NCBI RefSeq assembly: GCF_040807025.1
Contig: NC_090964.1
Span: 7,650,214 to 7,714,213 of the forward strand
Length of the DNA stretch: 64,000 bases
Source of the DNA: Struthio camelus
Taxonomy: Eukaryota; Chordata; Aves; Struthioniformes; Struthionidae
Reading direction: 5' to 3'
In this document: positions 25,419 through 47,573 of the stretch, in pieces
Numbering within the stretch: the stretch's first letter is position 1
How the letters are laid out: every line of letters begins with the position of its first letter
Notes under the pieces: generated by a model
What the model was told of the DNA's origin: nothing
The model's database searches: none
What the model saw: only the letters and a program-made list of their open reading frames with translations
Made by a program: the position numbers and the translations under genes

Positions 25419-28214
25419 GAGGTCAGACCAAAAAATGGTGAGATTCTTACACAATCACTTCTGCTACTTTAGAGAAAACACCAGCAACTGAGACTCACAA
25501 GAGACAGCAACCTCAAGAGACTGACTCATCCAAGTCTGGCATGGGCAGCCAGCAGAAAAGCCATGATTAAAAATGAGGTGTTTCCTGACCTTGCAGCGCT
25601 CATTTTTTTTCCAGGTGAGAAATGCTTCATTGTAGGTCACTCATCAGGTGGTGGCGGAGGAATGCCCTTTTGATAGAGCCCAGAGCAGAGCAGGGAAGAT
25701 GTCATTACACAGCGCTCAAAAGCAGATACCACAGCAGGGAGCATGAGATGGGAGAAGGTTTATACCCAGGCAAAACTACATAGCTCTTCTGCCAGGCCAC
25801 TCTGGCTCTTCCCATCAAGATCCAGTTATAAAAGCACTTCTAGCTTCTCTCACTTATATACAGGAATTCAGTTATGCAAAGAAACACAATTCCATCCTGA
25901 CTCTACATCTCACTATAAACGTACAAAATCCCTTTATCTTGCTGGGGCTTGGGACTGTGATTTCTGCTTTCTGTCCGGATTAAGAACATTAATATCTAAA
26001 TGCAGCATTTGGCATTATGCACTCTTTTTCAGTATGAAATAACACATACTGGAAGCAGGAAATATCATTAATTCCACTTGATTCACAGTGTATTTTTCCA
26101 CTCTGTGAAATAACTTAAAGGGAAACTGAAACCATCTTATCACAGGGTTGCTCTGCACATTGGGTACAGGCATACTAACAAAATGAACCAGTGACAGGCC
26201 AGAACCTGACAGGCTCTCGGCAGGAAGATGACTCTCCTGCAGTCCTGGTTGCAGGAGGTATGTGGTTACTTGGTGCTTTGATCTGGTAACTAGAGCAGAA
26301 CATTACACATATAAATCTGTGCGTGCTCTCATCGATTTGCTTATTAGAGCTGGCTGGAGGAAGCAGAGAAAGGACAGGAAGCACATCCACAACTGACAGC
26401 TCACTTGATCTAGATCTGAAGGAGAAATATCAATACTGATCAGATACACAAGTATTCATCATGTAAAGCACTTTGGCTGCCTTCAATAACGATGTCATAC
26501 GTAAGCATAAATTCTTGTATTGGTGCCAGTCACCTCAATACTTAAACCAAAGAGGAAGCGACAGCCACGTGCTCCATTTGGTCCTCTGTTTCAAGCGAGG
26601 ACTGTAAAGGACGAACAAAATAGCATGCATCATTGCAGTTAACAGACATTTCTCTCCTAAAGAAACACTGGTGTTTTCCTAACGCAGGCCTTGCTTCTAT
26701 TTGGTATTGCTTGGTTGACTGGTTTCTACAATTTATCAAGCTGGAACCCACAGAACAAGAACACAGATGCTTTCTCCCGGCTTTCAGAACTAGAGTTTCA
26801 AGATCTAATTAGGTAGCAACAATTTTTTTTTTTTCTTGCATAGCTACAAAGACTCACATTAGTTGCTTTTAGACAAATCTCTTGGCCTTAACAAGAGAAA
26901 AAAAAAATCAGCGCAGAATTCACCACAGTTCCTTAAAAATCACAGACTGAAATCTCATCAAGGCTTACTCACTATTCATCTTTTCAAGGGACTAAATTTA
27001 GTGTGGTTGGTGTCTTTACAGTTACTGCCTCATCCTGCGTAGACAAGAAAGAACACGAGGCACCTTTCTGGGAACGTGAACGAGATCCCAACTGCATACT
27101 TTCCCTGGGTTATATCCTTCCCCAGAGCAGAAGGGGCTTCATTTCAACAGGGTGCACTCATAATTTGTCAGAGACACTACCTAATAGTTAAATTTTACTA
27201 TAACTGTCCTAACTCAAATTTAAGCAGTACAAGAAAGGAGATGTCAGCCACTCTGTTAAGACAGTCCAAATTAATGAGGAAAGAGGAAAAAGTTCTGTAT
27301 TTTCAAACTCTTTTCCTGTAGTCTTTGCGAACTGTTATGAAGACAAGAGTAAAGATGTACGTTGTAGGTCGTTCTCCAGATCTCCTTTCCTCCATGATGG
27401 GCAAGGTAAGACTCAGTACAAAGGCTCTCCTGCTTATGTTTGCAATAAAACTTTCCAAAGCATTTATGAGCTTATACAAATATGTACGGCATGGCACACC
27501 CTTACAAAGCTGCCAGACCTTAGGGGCTGGATTTACACAGCAGGATGGGCTCTTACCTAATCTCGCTCCTCAGGGAGCCGTTGGCTGCCTGGATGAGGCT
27601 GTGATACAATTCACTCAATTCAAGGTGCTTTGGAAAAGGACTCGGCTTCTGAAGATAGCCACACATACTTGGCCCCCACTGTCTTCAGAGTCAACTGTTT
27701 CCAGGGGAGCCTGTCCAGCACCTCAGCGTTCCTTGAAGAGGACTTCTGTGTGGTAGCAGCAAAGGCCAAGAAGACAGTGAGATGGCCTTGGGCAGTCTGG
27801 TGACAGCACCAAGCTGGGGCTACTGGAAGATGTTGCACATGGAGGAATTTATTCCTAGCAAGGTTCCAAAGTCTAGATGTTGACAGATAATTACTGAAAG
27901 ACCAGGTAATGCCTGTATAAACATGACACTAGTATTAAGCCCTGCTGGCCTAATCACTAACTGCGGATCATAAAAGTGTGCACTTTGAAGGCTCAACTGT
28001 TTCAAAAGCATTGCTTTCACAACATATAATATTTTGTATTAGTTCAAAGCTCTAGACAATAACATTGTGGAACAATTTGGGCTTGTTTAGCAGCAGCAGA
28101 CTTTAGGTCCATCAATTTCTCTCACTTGCTCTGCGCTCTATTTTATCTGCTAATCGTACTTCCGCAGATGGAGAGGATTCAGAGTTTAGACAGAAACGGA
28201 GGAGGCTCGGAGAC

Positions 28215-28250
28215 TGAGCGTAGTCCAGCTTCTGAGCGTAATCCAGCTTC
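28215..28250 (+). repeat. 18-bp tandem duplication
   Basis: Two adjacent copies of TGAGCGTAGTCCAGCTTC, the second differing at one base (A for G). It is a simple short duplication in intergenic DNA with no known function. Confidence 0.85.
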
Positions 28251-29070
28251 TGGGCTCATGGAGCTGGCGTAGCATTTTGCAGCACAAAAACTTCTCTATT
28301 TCACTGTTCTGAAGGTCAAAGTTATTTGTCATGGAAATAAAAAACAGGAAGAGAGTATTTAGCATAACCTTTGCTCTGCGGAGCAGTCAGACACTTCTGA
28401 TGTCAAAGTCATCACAACAGTACAGCAACTGCGCTAGGTGCCATTGGGGAATCAAGCACTGAAGGGATGAAACGAGCCAGTGAATGATTCTGGGCAACAG
28501 GACGAACTATTATATGTGGCTGATACTATGCCGTGTATTGTTGTCACCTCAAGTTTCAGTGACAGCAGGACAAACTCAAATGCATAAAAAGCAAAGCTCT
28601 TCCCACCAACTTGAGCTGGAGAAGAATCTCTGTCGCGGTGCGTTAACGGAGGACCAAATGATGGGATGCTCCAGAACACTTATAACGAAGCCAGTGGAAA
28701 CTCTGTGTGCCAAAGACTGAACATAACTCTTAATTAGAAACTAAAGGTCCAATGCTAGAAGTTGCTGACCTCTTAACACTGATTTCCAATGGGAAACAAG
28801 CCAGTATTTTACAGGAACTGTTAGGGTTTCTCATAGCATAAGGCCTGTAATTGTTTTTGTAACTAAAATCCTTTGGCCAACTACGCTAGGTTTAATTTGG
28901 GGCACTACAAAAAAGGCGTAAGGAAGTGACATAACTTAATAATTCATTACATCTCACTGAATTTATACTTCAAGCTTACACTTCTAACAAAGTATCATGC
29001 TCCTGCTAGAACAAAAGGTCAGTTCACAGCACCACTGGTTAAGTTTTGTGAGACTGGAACTATCTTAAGA

Positions 29071-29120
29071 AAAAACAAAAAAACAAAAAACAAAACACCA
29101 AACCCCCAAAAAAACCCCAC
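29071..29120 (+). repeat. A/C-rich low-complexity tract
   Basis: AAAAAAC and AAAACCCC-like units over about 50 bp, in the intergenic/3' flank of RCAN3. Confidence 0.6.
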
Positions 29121-32100
29121 AGACAGAGATGGCAGCAGCTGTCATGCCTCACTATAAACTCATTATTGTGTCTAGAGTTGTCATATGAAATCAGGGCCTC
29201 TGATGCTGTACGTGTATCCACAGTCAGGAAAGAACTTAAACTACACTTGCAAGGGATGAACCTCAAATTCTGAAATGAAACAACCTGCCCTAGCTGAAGG
29301 GCATATCAGTTGACTTGGGCCAAAGAGGAAAACCAAAGCAGTGCCTTCCCCATCCTCTGCTCACCATGCCACGTTAGTCAACCAGGAACATGGTCGTAAA
29401 CTATAGAATCAAAAAATATAAAGAATTTATTTTTGTACTTTACGTAACACAGCAAAACAACAGATTCCCATTAGTATCTTACTTTCTCGTTGCCTCTCCC
29501 TAATGCTGCTGACATGTGGGTTTCTGATACTGCAGTTGGAATATGTTCACTTTATCCAGTAAATCAAACATTCCCTTCTACAAGCCTCAACCTGCCAGCA
29601 TGTTAAAAGCAAACTCGTTCACAACAGGATTTTAATGCATTAGTTAGCATTTAAAATACTGCACTTTTTCTAGTACGATTTAGTACAAACACAACTTAAA
29701 AATAAAATACATAAATGACCAAATAACACACCACCTGTCTCCCCATTAGGTAGATACCATGATACTGTTAAAATCTCAAGCCCTGATCTTTAGATGAAGG
29801 GTACAGATACAGTCACATGGTCACTCTGCAAGTTTTCCTAAAGCTAAATCATGGATGTGAGGAGACAACCCTGTAGACACACCCACTCAGACTTCAAATC
29901 CGTGATGAGCTGCAGGAGAAAAAGTAGTAGTATTTTATCAGAATAAATATCAACATAAATCAGAATTTACCTTTTTGCTTAGAACAAAGAAGATAAACAG
30001 CTGCTTGAGAAGTATAACGTATCAAGAACTACAATTTCCTCCTACTGACCTCAGCTTCCCTGCCCAGCTCAGTTGGGTTCTCCGTCCCTCAGGCTGACCT
30101 TCAAGTGCACAGAATGGAGAAATCACAGAATGATATATTGCAGGTGCCATTAAAGCCCACATAGGAACAAAGACTCACAGATCCAGCCAGGTGTGCATGT
30201 CCTATTTAGTTTAGTAAAGGAAATACTTCTGCATTTCTCCCCAAGGGAATGAGGTTTGGCAGTGGTCTCTTTCCACATTAAAAGCACACTGGACCACGAA
30301 CCCCTCCTAGAAAGTTGTCATACATTAAGCGGAGCAAGGAAACAAAACCAGAGAAGCATAAGATTCATAAGACAATCTTCTAATGTAGGCTAAAAAAGAT
30401 CAGTAGTCCAAAAGTAGACGAAAACGGAAGCAAAATCTTTCGGGAATAAATTAAGCAGAGACATTTGGTACATGAGGTCTTTCGGGGCGGGAGGGGAAGC
30501 AGTTCAGTAACAAGGCAGAAACAGAATGAGAAGTAATAATTATAGGATCATGAAACCAGACCCCATTCTTAGATACTCTAAAATAAGAATACAATACTCT
30601 GAGAAATTTCTCGACGGAATACATGGGCAGATTGCCCAAACAAAAGACCATAAATTTTTTCAGCTACTTCTCAGAAAGAATTCTTTAAAGGAATTTGGGA
30701 TATTTATTTATACAAAGTACATGCTTAGAAAGGACTCAGCACATTTAGCACTTTTGTGCAAGCCTATTTCTTCTAAAAAAAAGCCCTTCAGATATTAGCA
30801 GGTCAGTAATTAAGAGAAACAGACAAGCTCTAACGGTCATTACTGAATCACCGTGCAGGGTTAGTAAAGCAAAACTGAGTTCCCTTCACTTTATGAGGGC
30901 AGCTCCATCACCTTGGAAACTATGGACAAAGTGGATTAGAATCACTTCTAATACTGAACCAATGGCTAACTTCAAGTTTCCTTTTCTGTACAAGCCTCTG
31001 TCTTGCCTCCTCCTTGTCTGCCCACGTCAGTATTTGCAAAGGAGCCAGACACCTAATTCCCTGCAGCTCCTTTGAAACAAACCGAGGCAGAGATTGCACA
31101 AGCTCAATGGCGGAGACCGTTTAGTACAGTGGGACCCCTAGGCGCTGTCACAGAAATGGGGCAGAACTTCACATGCAGTAAAGGAATGCTATTTTGTAGC
31201 TTTTAAATATAATTGCTTTTTATTACTCCAATGTGTGTTAGGAGAAGGGCACACAGCCTCCCTCCACTGGCTAACACAGAGAACTTCTGAAATTTACACT
31301 AACCTGCAAGAGAGACAGGAACCTTGTGGCGAAAACACATGAAATGCAACAAACTAAATGTTTTACACATTTTTAAAATAGAAAAAGTTTTAACATTCGA
31401 CCTCTGCACGAATTGAAAGTTTTCCGTAATTTTTCTTATAAAAATATGTAATTTGCTAATCTTCTACTGTTTTTGAACAAAACCCAGGATTAATAATTGC
31501 AGCAATAGCTCTTGCATGAACATCTCCCTACCTTCACCTAGCTTTAAGTTCATTGCCTTTGTTAGTTGGTTTCATAACAATTTACCTATTCATATTCAAT
31601 TCTGCTGAAGGGAACCAAATTTGTTTCTAAATTCAACAGCAGATAACCCTCTCTGAAAGTATAAGTGTTTCACCTTAGCTTTGTTTCATTTTTCACTTAA
31701 CTTAAATCCTAAGTCTAAAAATGTCTTGGCTTGTCTTGAACTGTTTACTTCGCAGAGGATACATAGAAAAAATACAACATTAATTTTGGGACAAAGACAA
31801 GGCATCTTCTTTCAGGGTTGAACATATATAAGAAGTCAACTATCTGCATAGCCCCAGATGGTTTCTAATACCCTTCAACCTCTTTGCAAGCACTTTTTAT
31901 ATAGATTCTGTACATACCCTTTCTGCAGAAATGGCTTTTTGGAGATTTTCAAAAATAGATAGTATCTATCTTTGTCACAACAAAAACTTTACATAGCTCA
32001 GCACTGCGGCCAAAACAACACATGCTCTGCCATGAAACATTTGTGGTCTAAGTAGGTGTCAACCCCCCATTCAAAATTAATGTAAGGTAGACATCCAAAT

Positions 32101-33390
32101 GGAACTCTGCTTTAAAGTCTCTCCCTTTACAGGCACCCAAGAACACAGTCAAAAAACCCTCCCTCCCCCCAGGTCTTCCCAGTATTTTGCTGTAGAAATC
32201 CTCACCTTCTTCCTGAGCACCATTTTTCCTTAGTGATAATTTGCTTACAAAAATCTAGATGCTATCTTGACAGTTTACCCAATATGCAAGCATACAATAT
32301 TGTGAGAATAGATAACTTTGGGGAGGTTTTTAAAACAGATATCTAACTCGGGCCAATACGGAATGCAGTTAAAGAAAAACATGTGAATGGCACTGCATTG
32401 TTTTTATTTTAAGTCTCTTTACACAATGAAAGATGTTGGAATGCAAGTTGTTACACATTTTACACAAGATACATTGACAATAACATTACTGGTTTGATTT
32501 GCCTTAAAAAAAGTGTTTCTGTCGGTCTTCCACTTAACCCTACTTATACCAACTTTTACAATGGGGTAGAAATTAAGCAATTAACAAAATATAAACACCA
32601 TGGAAAATCCAAAACGGATTTCTGGAATTTAAAAATGCACAAACTTGATGGACAATACAAGTCTTTTTTTTTCGTTTGTTTTTGTTTACTGTGGAAGAGT
32701 GAAACAGCAGAGTGATTTTAATACCTGAAGAGATGCATAAATATCATGCCTGTGGAGGCAAGACAAACAGATAACATCTTTCAACATTTTTAGTATATAC
32801 TATTCCTGCCTCTGGAATGAGGACCTGCCTGCAGGATCCTATTTTGCAACTTGAAGCTGGTGGCAGGAAAGGATCAAGAGCTGGCACAATATGGAGTTTA
32901 AAACAACTGCGCCTACACAAATTCATGTCTACTTTTTCTTCTCTGCTGTCAATCAAGTGAAAACACTCTTGAAAGTTTAATAAGCACTTTATACAGAATT
33001 AAACGACCCACTAAAATGATTTGAAAAAGGCCAATTTATGAATGATTTATATATATGAACATAAGCAGCCTTGTGTTTGTTCACAAGTAACTAACTTCTT
33101 AATAGAAAAAAGAAGAATCTGTGTAGACTAAAAAAGGTTGGTTATAAAATAGCATAAAAGCATAGGAGCATGTGCCACTATACTAAGGCATGTTTTCCTT
33201 CTACTAAAACACTTAACACAGAAATTCACGATATTACAGATCTATATTTTAAAAGACGCATCCTGGTCTGAGAACTAACAGATGCTCTATTAGACATACA
33301 GGATGCCACACAAAGAAGTCTTAATGAAAAACAGGAAACGAGGGCCAAAACTGCATAAAAGCTGGCTAAGCCAGGCAAACGACTGGAAGG

Positions 33391-33430
33391 GGAAAGAAAA
33401 AACAAAACAAAACAAAAACAACCAAAAAAC
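33391..33430 (+). repeat. (AAAAC)n simple repeat
   Basis: About five units of AAAAC. It lies in the presumed 3' UTR of RCAN3 and reads as TTTTG on the transcribed strand. Confidence 0.75.
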
Positions 33431-33662
33431 CTCACACTTGTAGAAGTTTAGGAGCACAAGTGCACAAGTTCAAAACTAACCCTGGACCTTTTATCTCCTA
33501 ACATCATTTAGTCATAACAGTCACTGAATTTATTTATAAATGTAGGCCATCTCCAGGACTGGAGAGGAACAAGCATTACCATATCTTTAGAGAGGATCAG
33601 AGACAACACATTCAAGAGCTGAATCCGTATTTCACTCTACATATACTGTAATTCACCTTTAA

Positions 33663-33788
33663 TTAGTTGTCAGTGCAAACTATTGTACCTATCAGTGTAC
33701 CATCACAGATAGTAGCAGCAGTAGTTTTGGAGACAGACTCGGACTCTGCCTTCTCAGTGGTCTGTGGTTCTTCCTCCTGTATTCTTCT
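33663..33788 (-). CDS. RCAN3: Candidate alternative C-terminal exon of RCAN3
   Basis: This minus-strand segment stays open for 41 codons, from an acceptor at 33,790-33,789 (TTTTTCTAACTGAACAG) to TAA at 33,665-33,663. It reads RRIQEEEPQTTEKAESESVS and continues to end TIVCTDN. The preceding RCAN3 exon contains a GAG|GTAGGG donor at 34,417/34,416 in phase 0, and this exon opens in phase 0, so the two join cleanly after L242-E243. A second acceptor 12 bp inside (ATACAG|GAGGAA) is also in frame and would drop RRIQ. The tail is acidic and Ser/Thr-rich, like the disordered C termini of RCAN proteins. The splice-site fit and open frame are visible; actual use is inference. If used, the protein would have 284 residues instead of 250. 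I do not know this tail from mammalian RCAN3. Confidence 0.55.
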   Translation of the reverse strand, partial: RRIQEEEPQTTEKAESESVSKTTAATICDGTLIGTIVCTDN

Positions 33789-34392
33789 CTGTTCAGTTAG
33801 AAAAACTGCTTTAATTTAGTTCCATACATGTATTTGTGCCTCATGTCAAATTAAAAACAAATACTTGGCATTTCTGAGAAAAGTAAACAGAACAGTTTCA
33901 TGAACAATCAATTTGCAAATCAAGTCACCTCAGGAGATCACTACCTGGGAAAGAACTGTAGCAGAAAGAGTATATTACATATACATTTAATCATAATACT
34001 ATCTGGAAGCTGTTGTACCAGTACAAATCAGCTTTTAGTTGCTATACAATGAACTTTCTTGAATCCAGTAGTGACAGCAATGTTTAAGATATTATTTCAA
34101 CACTCGGTACATCACACTATACAGTATAAAGAGTAGGGTAACAGCTTCAAAAGAGAAAAAAAGAAAAAGGCTTCCTATTTTTCACTATTCAAGTCAGGGG
34201 AATTTGCTACATTTGGGAGCCTACTCCTTAAAACTAAAGTGCTTTTTAGAGCATTGGCATCCAAAATCTTGAACATGAGAGACAACTACAAGTAAAATCC
34301 GTTGCTGCTATATATAACGTATAGCAGCAGTACAGACATCACTTAACTCATTACATGTATGATTATTGATACTATCTCGAGCATCACATGAT

Positions 34393-43320
<8,928 letters not shown>

Positions 43321-43367
43321 CTACCCAAAGCAACTCTTCTTTATGCTCCAGAGTTTCTAATAGGAGT

Positions 43368-46300
43368 CTGTCATTCCAAAAACAAACAACAAGGAAAAAA
43401 CAAAAACAAAACAATATAGCGTGTCAAAATACAGAACGTGCCAAGAAACCACATCTTCTTGCTATGACTCTTCTTTAAGATGAATAATTTTACAAAAAAC
43501 AGAAACCTACATGAAATGTGCCTTCTCATCCACAAAACATAAGCATTTTATCCTATTTCTGTAAATGGGATAGACACTACTGTTCAATCTATGAAAAGGA
43601 ATGTAAGAAGTCATTCAGTCAGGTAAATGAAATTTCTGCTGCCTTTAATATGACATAAATCAAGAACGGCAACACTGAAACTAGAAGCTTTGCTCAGTGC
43701 TGTACCTTTCAGTTAACAGCAATTTCTTATTAAATAACTTAAAAGCATTCTCCAAATAATCAGAGTAGTCTTCTAATACTTGAAGAATTATTTTTATTTC
43801 AAAGGGAACACACGTATACAGCAAAATGAAGTGATCTGTCCAAAGTCTCTGCAAGCCAATGGCAGATACGGGAACAGAACCTTGTATCTCCTAACGGGAG
43901 GAGGACGTTTCTTTGCCCTAAATGCTGCATAATGCCAATAGGCAAAAGAGCTACAGGATCTATAGCCTTGCATAAACATATCAAGGAAGAAAAAAATAGT
44001 GCAAACAAGCGAAATACTAAATAAAAGGCTTTAGGTAACAAACTATTTCATTCACAGTAAAAAATGACTTTTAATAGAGTATAATTTATAAAATAATGCT
44101 GCAAAATCATGAAGGAAGAGGTTATCACACTTCTGCATAGGCTAATAAAAGTAATAGAAAACACGCAAGCCTGTACTATATCTGGGTTTGTTTGGGATTT
44201 TAAGTTGCGTTGTAACACCGAGAAAGAATTGGCAAACATATATCATGCTCCACTGGCAATGACCTCATTTGAATGTTTTATTTGCTTAACTAGCTTATTC
44301 ATTTGAAGCAGTCGCTAAGAAATGCCATCAATGGAAACCGATATGCATTGAAAATCCACAATCAATCCATACTTGCACACGTGAAAAAAGTATTCTAATT
44401 AACAAAAGCCAAACACTGTCAACATTTTCTTTTAGAAGGAGAAATAACATGCAAGAGTTCAAAAGTAATTCAAAAATTCAGCAAGTTTCAAAAGCAATTT
44501 TCATAGGAAATGCATTTCAGCTGCACAGAAAGAAGAAAGTAAAAGCAAGAAAACATGTAGCTGGCGGAAAAGTAATTTTTTTTGTGCAGGCTGAATCACG
44601 CAAAAAGGAAAGAGAAATGGAAAAGAAAGTACGCCAGCACAGAAAAAACAAAAGCTACCATCTGGCTAGGAAGCACAGATTCCAAGAGAGAGTTCTGGGC
44701 TAATCAGTCCAACATGCAACAGGACAAGGATACCTAAAAATCTAAAAATCACGTCAAGCTATGAGCAGACTGAATCGAGAGTAAACTACTACCCTTATTT
44801 TGGTTCCACCCCCCAGACAGAGAAGAGTATGTACCATAATAAGAAACACCTAACCTCCACATGACTGCCTCAAAAAGCTCATTATCTGACAAATACAAGA
44901 ATAAGGAGACTTGGAAACACAGCAAGAGAACAAATCTGGCACAGAGTTTGGAAGTGCTGGCATGAAGCTGAAGGATTTAAATTACTGATGAACAAAACTG
45001 GATATACGGTAACATACAGACCAGCACAAAATTTGGTCAAGCTGGCCAAGCTATGAAAAGCTTTAAAAAGCTCATGCTATCTAGCATGAACCAAATTCAA
45101 ACAAAGAAGTTTAGAGGGAGGTAAAAAACATCAAGAAAGTAAGATTAACTGAGTGCTCATTACTGTGACTTACACTGTGCCCATAGTACTTTCTTTTTTT
45201 GTTCAGTTAATATAGTGGAATCAGGTATCATAATTAAAATGAGAAAGAATTTAATCCATAGATTATCAACCAAATCCATTACTTCTTTAAAGACATTGTC
45301 ATCTACTGTGTCATTTAAGGAGCTCCAATCTGCAGATTACTAACACCAAACACTGCAGTGACTAGAGAGATGTTCCTTCACTTGCTATGTGAGCAATTAC
45401 AATGTCACTTTGGAAAAAGAAAAAAAAGGAGCAAAGAGAGAGATAAAATGAAGGGAGATCTGAGGATTTATTTATATAAATAAAACGCTTATTACACATC
45501 CTCGACCAAGTCACTTGAACTCTGTATTTCTAGTTAATATTCTGTAAAACGAGACTTTGTATAGTCTCTTCAAATAGAAGCCATCTTTTACTCACTAATG
45601 AGATAAGTATTAAGTAAGCAAATATCTACTTAAAAAAAATCACAGATCTGTCTTCTGTTCACCACAGAAAGCATCCATGTAAACCTTTTATACCAGAAAT
45701 ACCCTTCATATGAGGAAAACGCTGCTTTTTGCTGAATAGCAATTTGTTGTATTATGCAACACATCAAATGCTGTATAGGCATGCATTGTTGCATAGAAGA
45801 GATGCTCTTCAGGTGAAGTTACAAAGTAGAGAACTCTTATTTAGCGTTTTAAGAACCTTGATGAAAGGCATGCATACCTTTTTAGGCATACCATATCCAT
45901 TACATTACAAATAGTCTCACTGACTTCAGTTTTCATTATATATGAATTCATCATGTTGTAATATTTAATTATAGCAACAAAATGCTTTGCTGCAAGATAT
46001 TTTCTGCTCTGTGAAATGACAGTGAGTCTCAAATGATGGGTGTAAACTGTATCGGAGAGCTGGGGCAGCTTAAACATTCCCATTGCCATGAAGCAGATTA
46101 CAGTTTTTCTCAACTAGAAACAAAAATTGAATTACCAGAGAAATCATCTTGTTCCTTTAGAGAACAAGAGTAGAAACTTGTACTCTATTAAGCCGCAGAA
46201 GAAAATGCAGTTATTCCTTTGAACTCCTGCAAGCAGTCTGTAGGGAGAGGGATTTAACAGAACCCTTCTTAGTCAAAGTTAAGGAAACATTTTGCCATTA

Positions 46301-47383
46301 AGATCAACAGTTCTGTATCATTTACAGCACAACATTTCTTGCAACTACAAAAACAAAATCTGAAAGGCTTCCGTAGAGGACACTGGACTATAATAAGAGC
46401 TACTTCAGTTTTGTGTGTTTTTTTAAATGTAAGAAGGCACCACAGTTCCAATTCTTTAATCATAAATCTACAAGCTAATGCCAGCTTTTCAGCTATTTTA
46501 TGTTTTTACAGACTTTCCCCAAATCAGTATCTAACCACCAGTCAGTGAGTATTGCAAAAACATGGAATAGCTCCCTTGAAAGAAGAATGAGACAGATAAG
46601 ACTAATGTACAAATGTTAATTAAGAAGTACTACTGGAAGCAAAACTGGAATCAGTTATGTTTTAAGATATTAGATTGATTTATTTTATCGTGCAATTATC
46701 AGAAAGCAACAAAACTAGAAGAAATGCTCCAAGTTTCACAGATAGCTCGATGTGATTATCAGTGCCACATTCACATTGTTCTGCTTCAGTTTCCCCTACG
46801 CAAAAGGGAATTACTTCTCTTAAGTTTTAACAGATTTTAATATTAACTGCAATACATAGCTCAGAAAAATAAGCGAATTCATTGTACAGAAAACTAACAA
46901 CACGCGTTTGGTAGCTATTTAATCGTTCTTTCCCTCTCAAATTTTAGATCGAATGGCCTTCCGCGGCAGGACTAACAGGATACCAAGAACTAAAGCCGCT
47001 TGGTTAAGACCTTTTAATAAGTCCTTTGTTCTTCGGAGGGTCCATACCGTCTTATGGTTTAAATACCAGTGTGGCAAGCACCTTTGGAACACTTCCCAAC
47101 GAAAACAAACCCTTCTGCTTCGCACAAACCCAGGAGGCCCTCCCAACTTAAAAGCAATCGGTGGAAAGCCGGCTTCTGCCATTGGTAGCCTCACTCGATC
47201 ACAAGGCAGCGGCACGGACGCAGAACTGGTGTTTTTACCTTTACGTCGTCTAGACCTGCTCTTCACGCTGTAAGGTAACGCTGCCACAAAACTTTTTTTT
47301 TTTCTAAATAAAAAATTGAATTAAAAAAATTAATTAAAAAAAAAGACTCTTTATCTGGATACACCCTAAGGAGGAACTGAATT

Positions 47384-47415
<32 letters not shown>

Positions 47416-47573
47416 CGAAGCGGGAGCACGCCCCGGCGCGGTGCGCGGCTGCCACCGGGGCCAGGTCCCGGTCCGCAACGGCCCGGCCCGGGGCGCCGCC
47501 GCCTCGCCTCAGGACGGGGCTGGCGGCGGAGGGGACGGGGAGCAACAGATGGCGGGAGGCGGGGGGCGCTCAC
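43368..47573 (-). other. RCAN3: Presumed RCAN3 first intron
   Basis: About 4.2 kb between the start-codon exon and the CpG-island donor. Mostly AT-rich, with A/T tracts at 47,290-47,416 just beside the island. Overlapping open frames at 46,937-47,287 on both strands have no recognisable homology. Confidence 0.6.
47290..47417. repeat. A/T-tract cluster ending in (AAAAG)n
   Basis: Long T and A runs, then A17 and four AAAAG units, forming a sharp boundary between AT-rich intron and the GC-rich RCAN3 island. Such stiff A-tracts tend to exclude nucleosomes. The regulatory meaning is inference. Confidence 0.7.

Larger units (their letters stand above)
22851..33662. other. Intergenic region and likely RCAN3 3' UTR
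   Basis: No gene recognised. The left part (about 22.9-29.4 kb) is mixed sequence with simple repeats. The right part (about 29.4-33.7 kb) is AT-rich and probably includes the RCAN3 3' UTR. Minus-strand AATAAA signals occur at 32,403-32,408, about 31,217 and about 29,428, so the end of the transcript cannot be fixed. The short open frames have no recognisable domains. Confidence 0.4.

Noticed and set aside
44449-44703. Lysine-rich 84-codon open frame
   Set aside because: A-rich DNA yields Lys codons and few stops. It is not a histone or ribosomal protein I recognise.
46937-47287. Overlapping 106-codon (plus) and 116-codon (minus) open frames beside the RCAN3 island
   Set aside because: No recognisable motif or splice context was found, and antiparallel overlap of two open frames is typical of chance. 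Cross-species frame conservation would be needed to revive it.
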